Source: Armatimonadetes bacterium UBA1398
Lineage (GTDB): Bacteria; Armatimonadota; Zipacnadia; UBA1398
Direction of reading: 5' to 3'
Length of the DNA stretch: 32,537 nucleotides
Assembly: GCA_002305165.1 (NCBI GenBank)
Contig: DBQI01000044.1
Span: 1-32,537 of the forward strand
How positions within the stretch are numbered: position 1 is the stretch's first letter; each line of letters begins with the position of its first letter. This document shows, piece after piece, positions 14,470 to 22,686 of this stretch. The notes under the pieces are model-generated. The model was not told where the DNA came from and made no database searches. It saw only the letters and a program-made list of their open reading frames with translations. Both the position numbers and the translations under genes were made by a program.

Positions 14470-16665
14470 CTAGGGGGAGCTAACATCAGCCAAGCGCAGC
14501 CGAACGTCGGACAGGTCCTCAACCATCCGTTCGTAGATGCTCTCATGCTCGAATGGCACGGCCTGTCCGCCCGTTGCCTCAGTGTACATCGCCAAGGCGC
14601 GGAGTAGGTACATCTCCGCCTCCTGGTCCTTGCGCATCACCGTGAATAGGTGGCCATGGCAGGCCAGCACGCTTGCCGTGTCGAGGCCGGGAGCGCCGCC
14701 CAAGAGCTCGAAGGCGTTGAGGTAGGCCTGATCGGCGGCCTCATACCTCCGAAGGGCGGTGTACGCATCGCCCAGGAGCTTCTTCGCCTCCCAGAGTTGC
14801 GAGGAGTAGGCGAGGGCCTCGTTGGCGGCGCGAACGGTGGGCTCGTATAGCCGGGCCTCGATGTAGGACTTGGCGAGCTGTAGCAGTACGCGCGCCCGCT
14901 CATCGGCGATCGTTACCTTGGTCGAGGGCGGGATAAGCGCGAGCGTCTTCTCGTAGCTCATGCGCGCCGGTCCCAGTTGCCCGAGCTTGAACTGCACATC
15001 GGCGAGATACATGAAGGCCCTGGCGTCGCCCGAGGCGATGCGGGCAGCCTCCTCGAAGAGATCCTGGGCCTCCTGAAGGGTCGCGAAGGCCTTCATCGCC
15101 ATGGGCCCGCTATCGTCGCCAGCCAGCCGCGCGGCCTGCTGCTGAGCGGAACCTACGTTCATGAATACCTGCCCGCCCTGGATGTACGCTTCGTCCGTCT
15201 CCTGGGCGCGCTCGATGCCCTCGGTGACGAGCTGCTTGATCGCGTCCGCCTGGCCGAGGGGGTCAATCTTCGAGAGGGCGTACGCCTTGTAGATCCGGTT
15301 GCGGCAGGACTCCGGATGGACCTCCGGAGAGAGTCCCTCGTCGTGCAGCGCGATTGCTTCCTCGTGCCTATCCAGTAGCGTCAGGGTGAGGCCGTGGTAC
15401 GCCAGGTTGGCGGCGTAGTTCTGGCCAGAGCGAGCCTCGGGCAATGGCGACTGGGCGTCGCGGGCCTGCCGGTAGGCGTTCGTGGCCTCCTGGAAGGCGT
15501 TGAGCGCGTCCTCGAGCTGGTGCACATCCTCGCCCTGCTTGTAGATGAGCGCTTCCAGAAGATACGCCTCTCCGCGGAGTTGCAGGGCAGGCGGATAGGT
15601 CGAGTTGTCCCCAAGGATCTCCTCGACGCGCTCGTCAACCGCCTGCAGCAGCCGGAGCGGATCGGTGACCCGGCCCTGAGTCCGGATCGCCCACTGCGCC
15701 TGGGACAGGTACTGGCGAACCAACAGGGTTCGCAGGTTCAGGTCCAGGCTGTTGCCGTCATGGCGCTCGGACATGGCCGACAGGAACGCGGCGCGGGCGG
15801 CGGCGAACTGGTTCAGTTCGCTCAGGCAAAGACCTTCGAGGCGGAACACCTCGGGCCACATGTTCCGATTGCGGAAGTCCGCGACTCGAGAGAACTGCTC
15901 GCGGAGCTTCTCACTCGTATCCTGGGCCTGACCCGGAGTGCGCCGTCCTTCCGCGTCCAGGGAGGCGAGGTAGTCCACCTCTCTCTTGTACGCGGTCAGC
16001 AGGGTGCTCAGCCGCTCGAGGGTGGCTAGGCAAGCGTCGAAGTCATCGAGCTGATAGAGGAGTTCAGCCTTCGAGTACAGCGCCGCGGCGAAGTTCGAGT
16101 CGGCCTGCAGGGCCCAGTCGTAGGCTCGCTTGCCCTCCGCGAGTCTTCCCTGCCGCACGCGGATCCGGCCGAGGACCTCATGGGCGACCGGGCGCGCGGA
16201 CTCGGGCGCCACCTGAAGCTCTCCCTGGATTGCCGCATCCGCCGCGTCGAGGTCATCGCGCAGCAGATAGACGTGAGCAAGGTAGAGCCGTGGTCCCGAA
16301 GCGACGGGGGCGAGACTGATGGCCGTCTGCAGCTCGGACACCGCTTCGTCCAGTATGGGGTCCGTCTCGGCCTGGGCCAGAGGATCGGATCGCAGCATCT
16401 CCTCGACCAGACCGAACAGAGCTACTCCAAGGTAGTAGTGAGCCGTAGAGTAGCTTGGGGCCATCTCCGCAGCTTGGCGGAAGACCGCCACCGCCTCCTG
16501 GGAGTTCGCCACACTGGGCGCCTGACTCAACCGCTTGATGCCATCGGTCACCAGAGCGGCTGCCTCGGCGGTTACCTGGTCCTCCTGGGCCCAACTGGGC
16601 GCACTCGGCATCACGAGGGCTCCCATGAGAACCGCGAGGAAGGCCGCGAGTCGTCTTCCTAGCAT
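14470..16665 (-). CDS. Large secreted TPR-repeat protein
   Basis: The 731-residue protein has a signal peptide ending near residue 26 (PSAPSWA/QED). The rest is an almost continuous series of tetratricopeptide-like helical pairs, such as YSTAHYYLGVALFGLVEE, ARPVAHEVLGRIRVRQGRLAE and GDARAFMYLADVQFKLGQLG. It likely acts as a protein-binding solenoid outside the cytoplasmic membrane. The ATG at 16665 has GGGAGGAG a few bases upstream. It is the first gene after a consensus promoter and is followed closely by the M16-like gene. The partner is unknown. Confidence 0.85.
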   Translation of the reverse strand: MLGRRLAAFLAVLMGALVMPSAPSWAQEDQVTAEAAALVTDGIKRLSQAPSVANSQEAVAVFRQAAEMAPSYSTAHYYLGVALFGLVEEMLRSDPLAQAETDPILDEAVSELQTAISLAPVASGPRLYLAHVYLLRDDLDAADAAIQGELQVAPESARPVAHEVLGRIRVRQGRLAEGKRAYDWALQADSNFAAALYSKAELLYQLDDFDACLATLERLSTLLTAYKREVDYLASLDAEGRRTPGQAQDTSEKLREQFSRVADFRNRNMWPEVFRLEGLCLSELNQFAAARAAFLSAMSERHDGNSLDLNLRTLLVRQYLSQAQWAIRTQGRVTDPLRLLQAVDERVEEILGDNSTYPPALQLRGEAYLLEALIYKQGEDVHQLEDALNAFQEATNAYRQARDAQSPLPEARSGQNYAANLAYHGLTLTLLDRHEEAIALHDEGLSPEVHPESCRNRIYKAYALSKIDPLGQADAIKQLVTEGIERAQETDEAYIQGGQVFMNVGSAQQQAARLAGDDSGPMAMKAFATLQEAQDLFEEAARIASGDARAFMYLADVQFKLGQLGPARMSYEKTLALIPPSTKVTIADERARVLLQLAKSYIEARLYEPTVRAANEALAYSSQLWEAKKLLGDAYTALRRYEAADQAYLNAFELLGGAPGLDTASVLACHGHLFTVMRKDQEAEMYLLRALAMYTEATGGQAVPFEHESIYERMVEDLSDVRLRLADVSSP

Positions 16666-16750
16666 GTGTGCTCCTCCCAAACCTGACCACACCTGAGACG
16701 GTACAACGCGCGCCTGGCAGGGATTCCCCTTCCAGACTCGCCGAGACCTT

Positions 16751-16785
16751 CGGCGATTATAGGTTCGCCGATTCTGGGGTGTCAA
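16751..16785 (-). promoter_or_regulatory. Consensus sigma-70 promoter with an operator-like dyad over the -10 box
   Basis: On the minus strand TTGACA (16785-16780) and TATAAT (16761-16756) are both perfect consensus, 18 bp apart. The -10 lies inside the inverted repeat CGGCGAacctataaTCGCCG (16770-16751). A further CGCCGA/TCGGCG repeat pair (16739-16755) covers the expected start site near 16749. This should be a strong promoter for the secreted TPR gene, possibly held down by a repressor. Confidence 0.8.
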
Positions 16786-16896
16786 CGAAGCTCCGCCCCA
16801 TCAACACCTACGCCCACGCAGGGGACGTGTCCACAGGTTCGAGCGCATGAGCCTCGCCTCCTTCCCCCGGTAGGGCCTTCGCCGTCTCCGAACTTC

Positions 16897-17883
16897 CTAG
16901 GCGGACACCTCGTTCACGTCGACGAGCTTCTCATAGTCGAACACATCGGTCAGGGCGTGGCTGATCGTGGGAACCCCTGCCTCCTCCACCGCCGCGACCG
17001 GATTCAAGCCCGCTGCTATGACCAATCCACAGCGTCCGGGGGCGATATCCACCTCGAGTAACGGCGAACTCGGGCTTCCTACAGCGATCACGCCGCCGAT
17101 TCCCCAGGGGCGAATCCCCTCGAGTTCCCGCAGAGCGTGGTCTCTCGCTACGCCAGGGAACTCGCGGAAGCTCGCGCCCACCACCCCCGAGCTACGTAGG
17201 ACGGCTGACGACACGGACGTCGCCCCGCTCTTGATGAAGACCTCTACGGGGTCAAGGGAGGTCCAGCCGTAGTGGACGACCTCGGTGAAGCGCTTTGGAG
17301 TGCCCTCCTCGATCGCCAGCAGGCCACCGAAGAGGGACTGCACGGGGATGCCCGCCTTCAGGAGTATCCCGTTGAGGGTCACGCTGCAGACGGTTCCCAC
17401 GCCTGTCATATCGAGAGGCACGGCATGGCAGCCTATGCGCTCACCGCTGTCGAAGATGCCCACCCGGCGGCTCGTCGCGTAGCCGGAGTTGAGTATAGGG
17501 CGCATTGCATCCAGCGCTGCTGACAAGGAGTCTCTCGGCACGAACGATATGTTGAGAACGACCTTGCCTCGACCGTTCTTGGGGCTAACGTCAGTCTGGT
17601 AGGCGAATGCCTCGAGCCGCGCCAGGACCATGTCCACCTTGTCCGCCACCCGCGCAACACGCAGCTCCTGCCGTCCCAGCTCGGTGATCCGCCGCCCAGG
17701 CCGCCCCATCGGCTCCGTCAGTCCCATGTCGTCGAGGGCCTCCAGGTGGTACCGAACCGCGCGCTCCTCGAGCTCGACGCCGTGATCCCGGAGCTCCTTG
17801 GCGATCCTACCCGCCCCCATCGGCTCGTGGAACTCGTCCAGGATCCTGAGGATGGCGACTTCCTTGCGATCGATGTCCGGCAT
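16897..17883 (-). CDS. NrpR/DUF128-family winged-helix transcriptional regulator
   Basis: The 328-residue protein has an N-terminal winged helix (about 4-70, with AGRIAKELRDHGVELEERAVRYHLEAL as the DNA-reading part) and one NrpR/DUF128 effector domain (about 85-320). Characteristic segments include CSVTLNGILLKAGIPVQSLFGG (167-188) and GIGGVIAVGSPSSPLLEVDIAPGRCGLVIAAGLNP. In methanogens NrpR represses nitrogen-assimilation genes and is relieved by 2-oxoglutarate, often with two effector domains. Here there is only one, and no nitrogen genes are nearby. The ATG at 17883 is preceded by AGAGGGAG; a longer start at 17922 is possible but would cover the repeat elements upstream. The target is unknown; autoregulation is inferred. 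Confidence 0.8.
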   Translation of the reverse strand: MPDIDRKEVAILRILDEFHEPMGAGRIAKELRDHGVELEERAVRYHLEALDDMGLTEPMGRPGRRITELGRQELRVARVADKVDMVLARLEAFAYQTDVSPKNGRGKVVLNISFVPRDSLSAALDAMRPILNSGYATSRRVGIFDSGERIGCHAVPLDMTGVGTVCSVTLNGILLKAGIPVQSLFGGLLAIEEGTPKRFTEVVHYGWTSLDPVEVFIKSGATSVSSAVLRSSGVVGASFREFPGVARDHALRELEGIRPWGIGGVIAVGSPSSPLLEVDIAPGRCGLVIAAGLNPVAAVEEAGVPTISHALTDVFDYEKLVDVNEVSA

Positions 17884-18163
17884 GGCGCTCCCTCTGGTGT
17901 TGCTCCCCGCGGTGCGCACCAAACGGTAGCGGTGCGTCTGGGCTGCTTCCGTGCCGCCGTAACCAAGCGGCGGCGCGCCTGGATTGGGCCGCTTTCGGTT
18001 GCGGATTCATCCCAGTGCCGCCCTATACCTCCCCCTCCGTCCGCCATCCCGGCCGCGATGCTGACGTCCCCAAACACGGTATTGGACGCCCCGACCCGGT
18101 GTGCTAGACTCACGAAAAGGTGCCATGTCCCCTACAACCAGCAGGGGACGAGCGGAGGCTACC
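17884..18163. promoter_or_regulatory. Divergent nrpR-like/rel intergenic region with repeat elements
   Basis: The region holds a 10-bp palindrome GGTGCGCACC (17911-17920). The 8-mer GCGGTGCG occurs at 17909-17916 and again at 17929-17936, 20 bp apart (about two helical turns), close to the regulator start codon. The rel promoter is at the other end. No RNA gene is seen. Confidence 0.4.
18082..18110 (+). promoter_or_regulatory. Candidate promoter of rel
   Basis: TTGGAC (18082-18087), a 17-bp spacer and TAGACT (18105-18110), with TGC before the -10. The predicted start near 18117 lies downstream of an in-frame GTG at 18101. That rules this GTG out as the translation start if the promoter is real. 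Confidence 0.5.
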
Positions 18164-20341
18164 GTGTGCAGTACCGCATCTAGTGGATTAGAGGATCTAG
18201 TCCAGGAGGTTCGCCGGTACGACCCCGATGTGGACGAAGCCCTCATCAGGCGCGCTTACGAGTTCTCGGCCCAGGTGCACGGACACCAGACGCGGCTCAC
18301 CGGAGAGCCCTACGTCACCCACCCCCTCGCCGTAGCGCGAATCCTCGCTGAGATCGACTCTGACATGCTCACCGTGGTCGCTGGTCTGCTCCACGACACG
18401 ATCGAGGATGGCCGGATCGAGGACGGTCGGCCCGTCACGAGGGAGATCATCGAGGAGCGTTTCGGAAGCGAGATCGCCCTTCTGGTGGACGGCGTCAGCA
18501 AGCTGAAGAAGCACAGCTTCCAGAGCCGGGTCGAAGCGCAGGCCCAGAACTTCCGCAAGATGTTCGTCAACATGGCCTCGGACATCCGGGTTGTTATCAT
18601 CAAGCTTGCGGACCGTCTACACAACATGCGCACCGTAGAGGTTTATCGGGAAGACAAGAGGCGAGCCAAGGCAGAGGAGACGCTACGGATCTACGCTCCG
18701 CTTGCCAGCCGCCTCGGCATCCGCCATCTTCAGTGGCAGCTCGAGGATCTGGCGCTCGAGGTGCTTGATCCCGATGCCTACCGCGACATTCAGACGAAGG
18801 TGGTCAGGACCCGCAGGGAGCGCGAGCAGGTAGTCGCCACCCTCAGCAGTGAGCTACAGCAGCGCCTGATCGACGCCGGGGTACCCGCCGAGGTCTACGG
18901 GCGCCCCAAGCACTTTCACTCCATCTACCGCAAAATGGTGCGTGATGAGCTCAATTTCGAGCAGGTTTTCGACCTCATTGCACTCCGTGTGATGGTCTAC
19001 ACCGTCCCTGAGTGCTACGCGAGCCTCGGGATCGTGCATGAGACGTGGGTTCCACTGCCGGAGATGGTGACCGACTACATCGCCCGACCGAAGCCGAACG
19101 GTTACCAGTCCCTCCACACCAAGGTCGTAGGGCCCGAGGGGACGCCACTGGAGGTGCAGATCCGGACGTGGGAGATGCACCGTACCTGCGAGTACGGCAT
19201 CGCGGCCCACTGGGCCTACAAGGAGGGACGCGACGCCGCATCCCACTTCGATCGCAGCCTATCGTGGCTGAGGGAAATGATCGAGCTCCAGGCCGACGTC
19301 CCCGAGGATTCCGAGTTCATGACAGGGGTCGAGCAGAGCCTGTTCCAGGAGCAGGTCTATGTGATGACCCCCAAGGGCGACCCGGTCGAGCTCGCCGCGG
19401 GCGCCACACCGGTGGACTTCGCGTACCGCATCCACACGCAGCTGGGCCATGAGTGCGTGGGAGCCAAGGTGAACGGTCGCCAGGTTCCTCTGTCCCACGC
19501 GCTCCGCAAGGGCGACATCTGTGAGATCATCCGTCGCCGCGGCAGTCAGCCCAGCCGGGATTGGCTCTCCTTCGTCCAGAGCAGCCATGCGCGCGAGAAG
19601 ATCCGCGGGTTCTTCCGGCGACTGAGCTTCGAGGAGGACGTCAAGGCCGGTCGGGCGCTGCTCGAGCGCGAACTGAGCCGCAAGGGGGGGGAGTTAGGCC
19701 TCTCCGATGACCGATTGTTCGAGGTAGCGAAGAGCCTGAACTACCAGTCCCTCGACACCATGCTCGCCCACCTGGGTTCGGGTGACCTGAAGCCTCAGAA
19801 AGTCATGCTGCGGTTGAGGAGCATGGAGACAGGCGCTGACATCGAGGAGGAACTCCGTCGGTTCAAGCGCCGGGGCACCAAGGCCACCGGCGAGTGCCAG
19901 ATCACCGCGGCTGGAGTCGATGGCGTAGCCTTCACGCTAGCCCGATGCTGCCACGCCCTGCCCGGCGATCCGATCGTCGGCTACGTCACTCGGGGTCGCG
20001 GGCTCACCGTGCATCGGCCTGACTGCCACAATTTGCGCGCTATCCTCTCCAAAGATGGAAGCAGAGTCATCGCCTGCGAGTGGGTCGTGCCGGAGGGGAC
20101 CAAGTACAAGGCTCGCATCGAGGTCATCCTCGGCGACCGCATCGGCATACTGCACGAGGTGACGGGGCTGATCACGAATATGGGCGTCAACATCGCGGAC
20201 ATCGGGCCGCTGTCGCAGCAAGGGAGTAAGATGATCCTGCACATGGCTGTTGACGTCAGCGGCTCGGCTGAGCTTGCGGCCCTCATCAGCCGCATTGAGG
20301 CCGTCCGCGACGTGGTGAGCGTCCGTCGCATCGCTCACTAG
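18164..20341 (+). CDS. rel: Bifunctional-type (p)ppGpp synthetase/hydrolase (Rel/SpoT)
   Basis: The 725-residue protein controls the stringent response. The HD hydrolase domain has HPLAVARIL (from His53), LLHDTIED (75-82) and KLADRLHNMRT (147-157). The synthetase has GRPKHFHSIYRKM (from 246), DYIARPKPNGYQSLHT (304-319) and EVQIRTWEMH (330-339). TGS (about 397-455), a CCHALPGD zinc-finger-like segment (595-602) and a C-terminal ACT domain (about 650-725) follow. The residues that should read RXKD (bifunctional) or EXDD (RelA) are Met-Val-Thr-Asp (301-304). I prefer GTG 18164 because GGAGG lies five bases upstream; ATG 18125 is the alternative. The stop overlaps that of folC in a shared CTAG. 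Confidence 0.92.
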   Translation: MCSTASSGLEDLVQEVRRYDPDVDEALIRRAYEFSAQVHGHQTRLTGEPYVTHPLAVARILAEIDSDMLTVVAGLLHDTIEDGRIEDGRPVTREIIEERFGSEIALLVDGVSKLKKHSFQSRVEAQAQNFRKMFVNMASDIRVVIIKLADRLHNMRTVEVYREDKRRAKAEETLRIYAPLASRLGIRHLQWQLEDLALEVLDPDAYRDIQTKVVRTRREREQVVATLSSELQQRLIDAGVPAEVYGRPKHFHSIYRKMVRDELNFEQVFDLIALRVMVYTVPECYASLGIVHETWVPLPEMVTDYIARPKPNGYQSLHTKVVGPEGTPLEVQIRTWEMHRTCEYGIAAHWAYKEGRDAASHFDRSLSWLREMIELQADVPEDSEFMTGVEQSLFQEQVYVMTPKGDPVELAAGATPVDFAYRIHTQLGHECVGAKVNGRQVPLSHALRKGDICEIIRRRGSQPSRDWLSFVQSSHAREKIRGFFRRLSFEEDVKAGRALLERELSRKGGELGLSDDRLFEVAKSLNYQSLDTMLAHLGSGDLKPQKVMLRLRSMETGADIEEELRRFKRRGTKATGECQITAAGVDGVAFTLARCCHALPGDPIVGYVTRGRGLTVHRPDCHNLRAILSKDGSRVIACEWVVPEGTKYKARIEVILGDRIGILHEVTGLITNMGVNIADIGPLSQQGSKMILHMAVDVSGSAELAALISRIEAVRDVVSVRRIAH

Positions 20342-21621
20342 CCGTCGCCATCGGGGCCACGGCGCACGATCTCGGCCGACAAGCCCAGCACTCGCATCGC
20401 CTCCGCGACGAGATAGAGCGAACCTGTGATACAGACCACGTCTGGATCCGCCGCCCGAGCTACCTCAAGGGCCTCGGCCACACTGTCGGCGCGCCGCGAC
20501 GCGAACCCCGCAGGCCCCAGCCTCCGGGCTAACTCATCGGCTGCCATCGCTCGCGGTGTGCTTGCCGACGTGGTCACGATCGACTCGGTCCGCGCGCCCT
20601 GGCCCACGATGGCTTGGATGAACTCCTCGGGGCGCTTGTCCGCGCTCATGCCCAGCACGAGAGCCAGCCGTGCCCCCGGGAAGCGGCGGGCGAGCTCGCC
20701 CCCCAAGACTGCCGCGCTCTCGGCATTCATCGCCCCGTCGAGGACAATGGGCGGCGATCCATCGATCACCTGGAACCGCCCCGGCCAGCGAGTGTCCATG
20801 AGGGCGGCGTCTCGCACCTCCGGGGCCAGGTCGGGGACGAGCACGCGCACGGCCTCCACCGCGAGAGCGGCGTTCGCCCGCTGGTAGTCTCCCAACAAGG
20901 ACATCGCTCCGGTCCACTCGGGGAAGTCGGAGCCGAGGATACGCGTAGGCGCCATGACCTCCCGCGCCCGCGCGCGCATCACATCGAGCGCGGCCCCCGA
21001 GCACCCTATCACGGCGGGAATCCCCCTGCGCAGCAGGTGCGCTTTGTCCGATGCGATCTCCTCGATGGTCTCCCCCAGGAAAGCCTGATGGTCGCGGCCG
21101 ATCGGCGTGATCACCACCACGTCCGGCGAGGCGGCTGAGGTCGCATCGAAACGGCCGCCGAGGCCCACTTCCAGGATGGCGACCTGTACCCCCGCCCGCC
21201 GGAAGGCCTCCAGCCCCGCGGCGGTGATCACCTCGAAGAAGGTGAGGGTGTCGCGCTCCTCGGCGCGAAGCTCGGCGCTTGCCGCCGCCACAGCGCCCAC
21301 CGCCGCGCCGAGGAGCTCGTCGGGGATGATCATCCCGTCGATGCGAATGCGCTCCGCTACATCAAGCAGGTGAGGGCTGGTTGCCAAGCCCGTCCGCAGC
21401 CCGGCGTGGCGAAGGAGCGTGTCGGCGAACGCCGAGACGCTCCCCTTGCCGTTCGTCCCCCCCACCTGGAGCACCCGGTAGCTGGCCTCCGGGTGATCCA
21501 GCGCCTCGCATAGGCGCCGCATGCGCTCCAAGCCGAAGGTGGCCTTGTCATACGAGCGAGGGAGGGCGCGCTCGTAGTCCGCAAGGTTCGAAAGGTACGA
21601 GCGCGCCTCGCCACCGGTCAC
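20338..21621 (-). CDS. folC: Bifunctional dihydrofolate synthase/folylpolyglutamate synthase
   Basis: The 427-residue ATP-dependent ligase adds glutamate to dihydropteroate and to folates in the cytoplasm. The Mur-ligase-type P-loop GGTNGKGS is at residues 54-61, followed by the family signature TSPHLLDVAERIRIDG (81-96). Other conserved blocks are EVGLGGRFDATS and ITPIGRDHQAFLG. The C-terminal glutamate-ligase domain includes LVLGMSADKRPEEF. The GTG at 21621 overlaps the stop of the upstream lipoprotein gene (GTGA), so translation is probably coupled. Its stop codon is nested with that of rel in CTAG. Confidence 0.95.
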   Translation of the reverse strand: MTGGEARSYLSNLADYERALPRSYDKATFGLERMRRLCEALDHPEASYRVLQVGGTNGKGSVSAFADTLLRHAGLRTGLATSPHLLDVAERIRIDGMIIPDELLGAAVGAVAAASAELRAEERDTLTFFEVITAAGLEAFRRAGVQVAILEVGLGGRFDATSAASPDVVVITPIGRDHQAFLGETIEEIASDKAHLLRRGIPAVIGCSGAALDVMRARAREVMAPTRILGSDFPEWTGAMSLLGDYQRANAALAVEAVRVLVPDLAPEVRDAALMDTRWPGRFQVIDGSPPIVLDGAMNAESAAVLGGELARRFPGARLALVLGMSADKRPEEFIQAIVGQGARTESIVTTSASTPRAMAADELARRLGPAGFASRRADSVAEALEVARAADPDVVCITGSLYLVAEAMRVLGLSAEIVRRGPDGDG

Positions 21622-22670
21622 TCGGTATCGACCCCATCGTCAGGCGGGGGAGCGGTTTCACCCGACGCGTCACGCGCCTGCTGGTAGTCCTCCCACGCCC
21701 TCTGTCGCTTCTCCTCCTCGACGTCCCGCCACTTCTTGCGCTCCGCCGCGCTTCCTCGGAGCTTCCTACTGAGTAGCCACAGAGCCAGAGCGACGGGACC
21801 CCAGCACGGGATGTAGGTGAGAATGACGATCAGGCTATTCACGAGACTCTGGAGGCTCCTCACCATGCCCGAGAAGGAGCGTCTGAACACATAGCCCGGC
21901 CGCCACTTGTCCCGCTCACGCTCGGCTTGCGCCAAGTCGCTCTCGTCGGCTCGGAGCCGTAGCTCGATTGTGATGGTGGACAGAGAGACGCGGTTCCTGA
22001 GGACGTTGAGCCTGCCCTGGGATTGCTCGATCTGCATCTGCACATTCAGGATCTCGCGCTGCACCTCCAGGATCTCGCCGAGCTCGCCCCGGCGCGCCAG
22101 CAACTCCCCGAGCGTGTCCCGCTCCCCCTCCAGAACACGGATCCGGCTCTCGGTGTCCACCCATTCCTCGGTGACATCCTGTGTCTGCTCCCAAGAGGTG
22201 ATGAGGTAGCCGTAGGTCCCCCCTCGCAGGCTCGCGTAGGTCTCGCTATACCGCTCAGCAGGGACTCTCGCGGTCATCGTGCCGCCAGCCCCATAGCCCT
22301 CGGAGTAGTTGATCCGGGAGTCAGCAATGTACCCTTCGGCTGACTCGACAAGCTCTCGCACCCGAGCCTCGGCCTCGGGGATCCCGTCGACCTCCAGGGC
22401 GATGGACGCAGTGCGGATGATCCTCGCCGTCTCTACGAGCGCGGCAGCCTCGGGCGGCGCGGAGGCCAGCGCGGGGGATGCAGCTTCCGTCATCCGGGCC
22501 TCGCCCATCGCGGCCCCATCCATGGCCGAGGGGGCCGCTTGCGCAGCCGCAAGGGGCCCCCGATCCGCGAGGGTAAACGCCTCCTCACTGAGGCTGCTAC
22601 TGCCCTTGCCGCACCCCATGATCACCATCGCGAGCGCCGCGAACCACAGGAACGCATGAAGCCTCTTCAT
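21618..22670 (-). CDS. DUF4349-domain lipoprotein
   Basis: The 350-residue protein has a type II signal peptide with a lipobox (VIMGC, Cys20), then an Ala-rich linker. The DUF4349-like region (about 82-260) contains IIRTASIALEV and DTESRIRVLEGERDTLGELL, and a coiled-coil stretch through EILEVQREILNVQMQIEQ. A membrane helix lies at about 278-302, followed by a charged cytoplasmic tail. Lipid anchor plus C-terminal membrane helix would tether both ends to the membrane. The function of the family is unknown. ATG 22670 has AGGGGGA upstream. It lies 16 bp after the helicase and overlaps folC by four bases. Confidence 0.85.
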   Translation of the reverse strand: MKRLHAFLWFAALAMVIMGCGKGSSSLSEEAFTLADRGPLAAAQAAPSAMDGAAMGEARMTEAASPALASAPPEAAALVETARIIRTASIALEVDGIPEAEARVRELVESAEGYIADSRINYSEGYGAGGTMTARVPAERYSETYASLRGGTYGYLITSWEQTQDVTEEWVDTESRIRVLEGERDTLGELLARRGELGEILEVQREILNVQMQIEQSQGRLNVLRNRVSLSTITIELRLRADESDLAQAERERDKWRPGYVFRRSFSGMVRSLQSLVNSLIVILTYIPCWGPVALALWLLSRKLRGSAAERKKWRDVEEEKRQRAWEDYQQARDASGETAPPPDDGVDTE

Positions 22671-22686
22671 CGCTGATCCCCCTCGG

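Noticed and set aside
20300..20380. Bidirectional terminator between rel and folC
   Set aside because: No convincing stem with a U-tract is visible on either strand around the shared CTAG.
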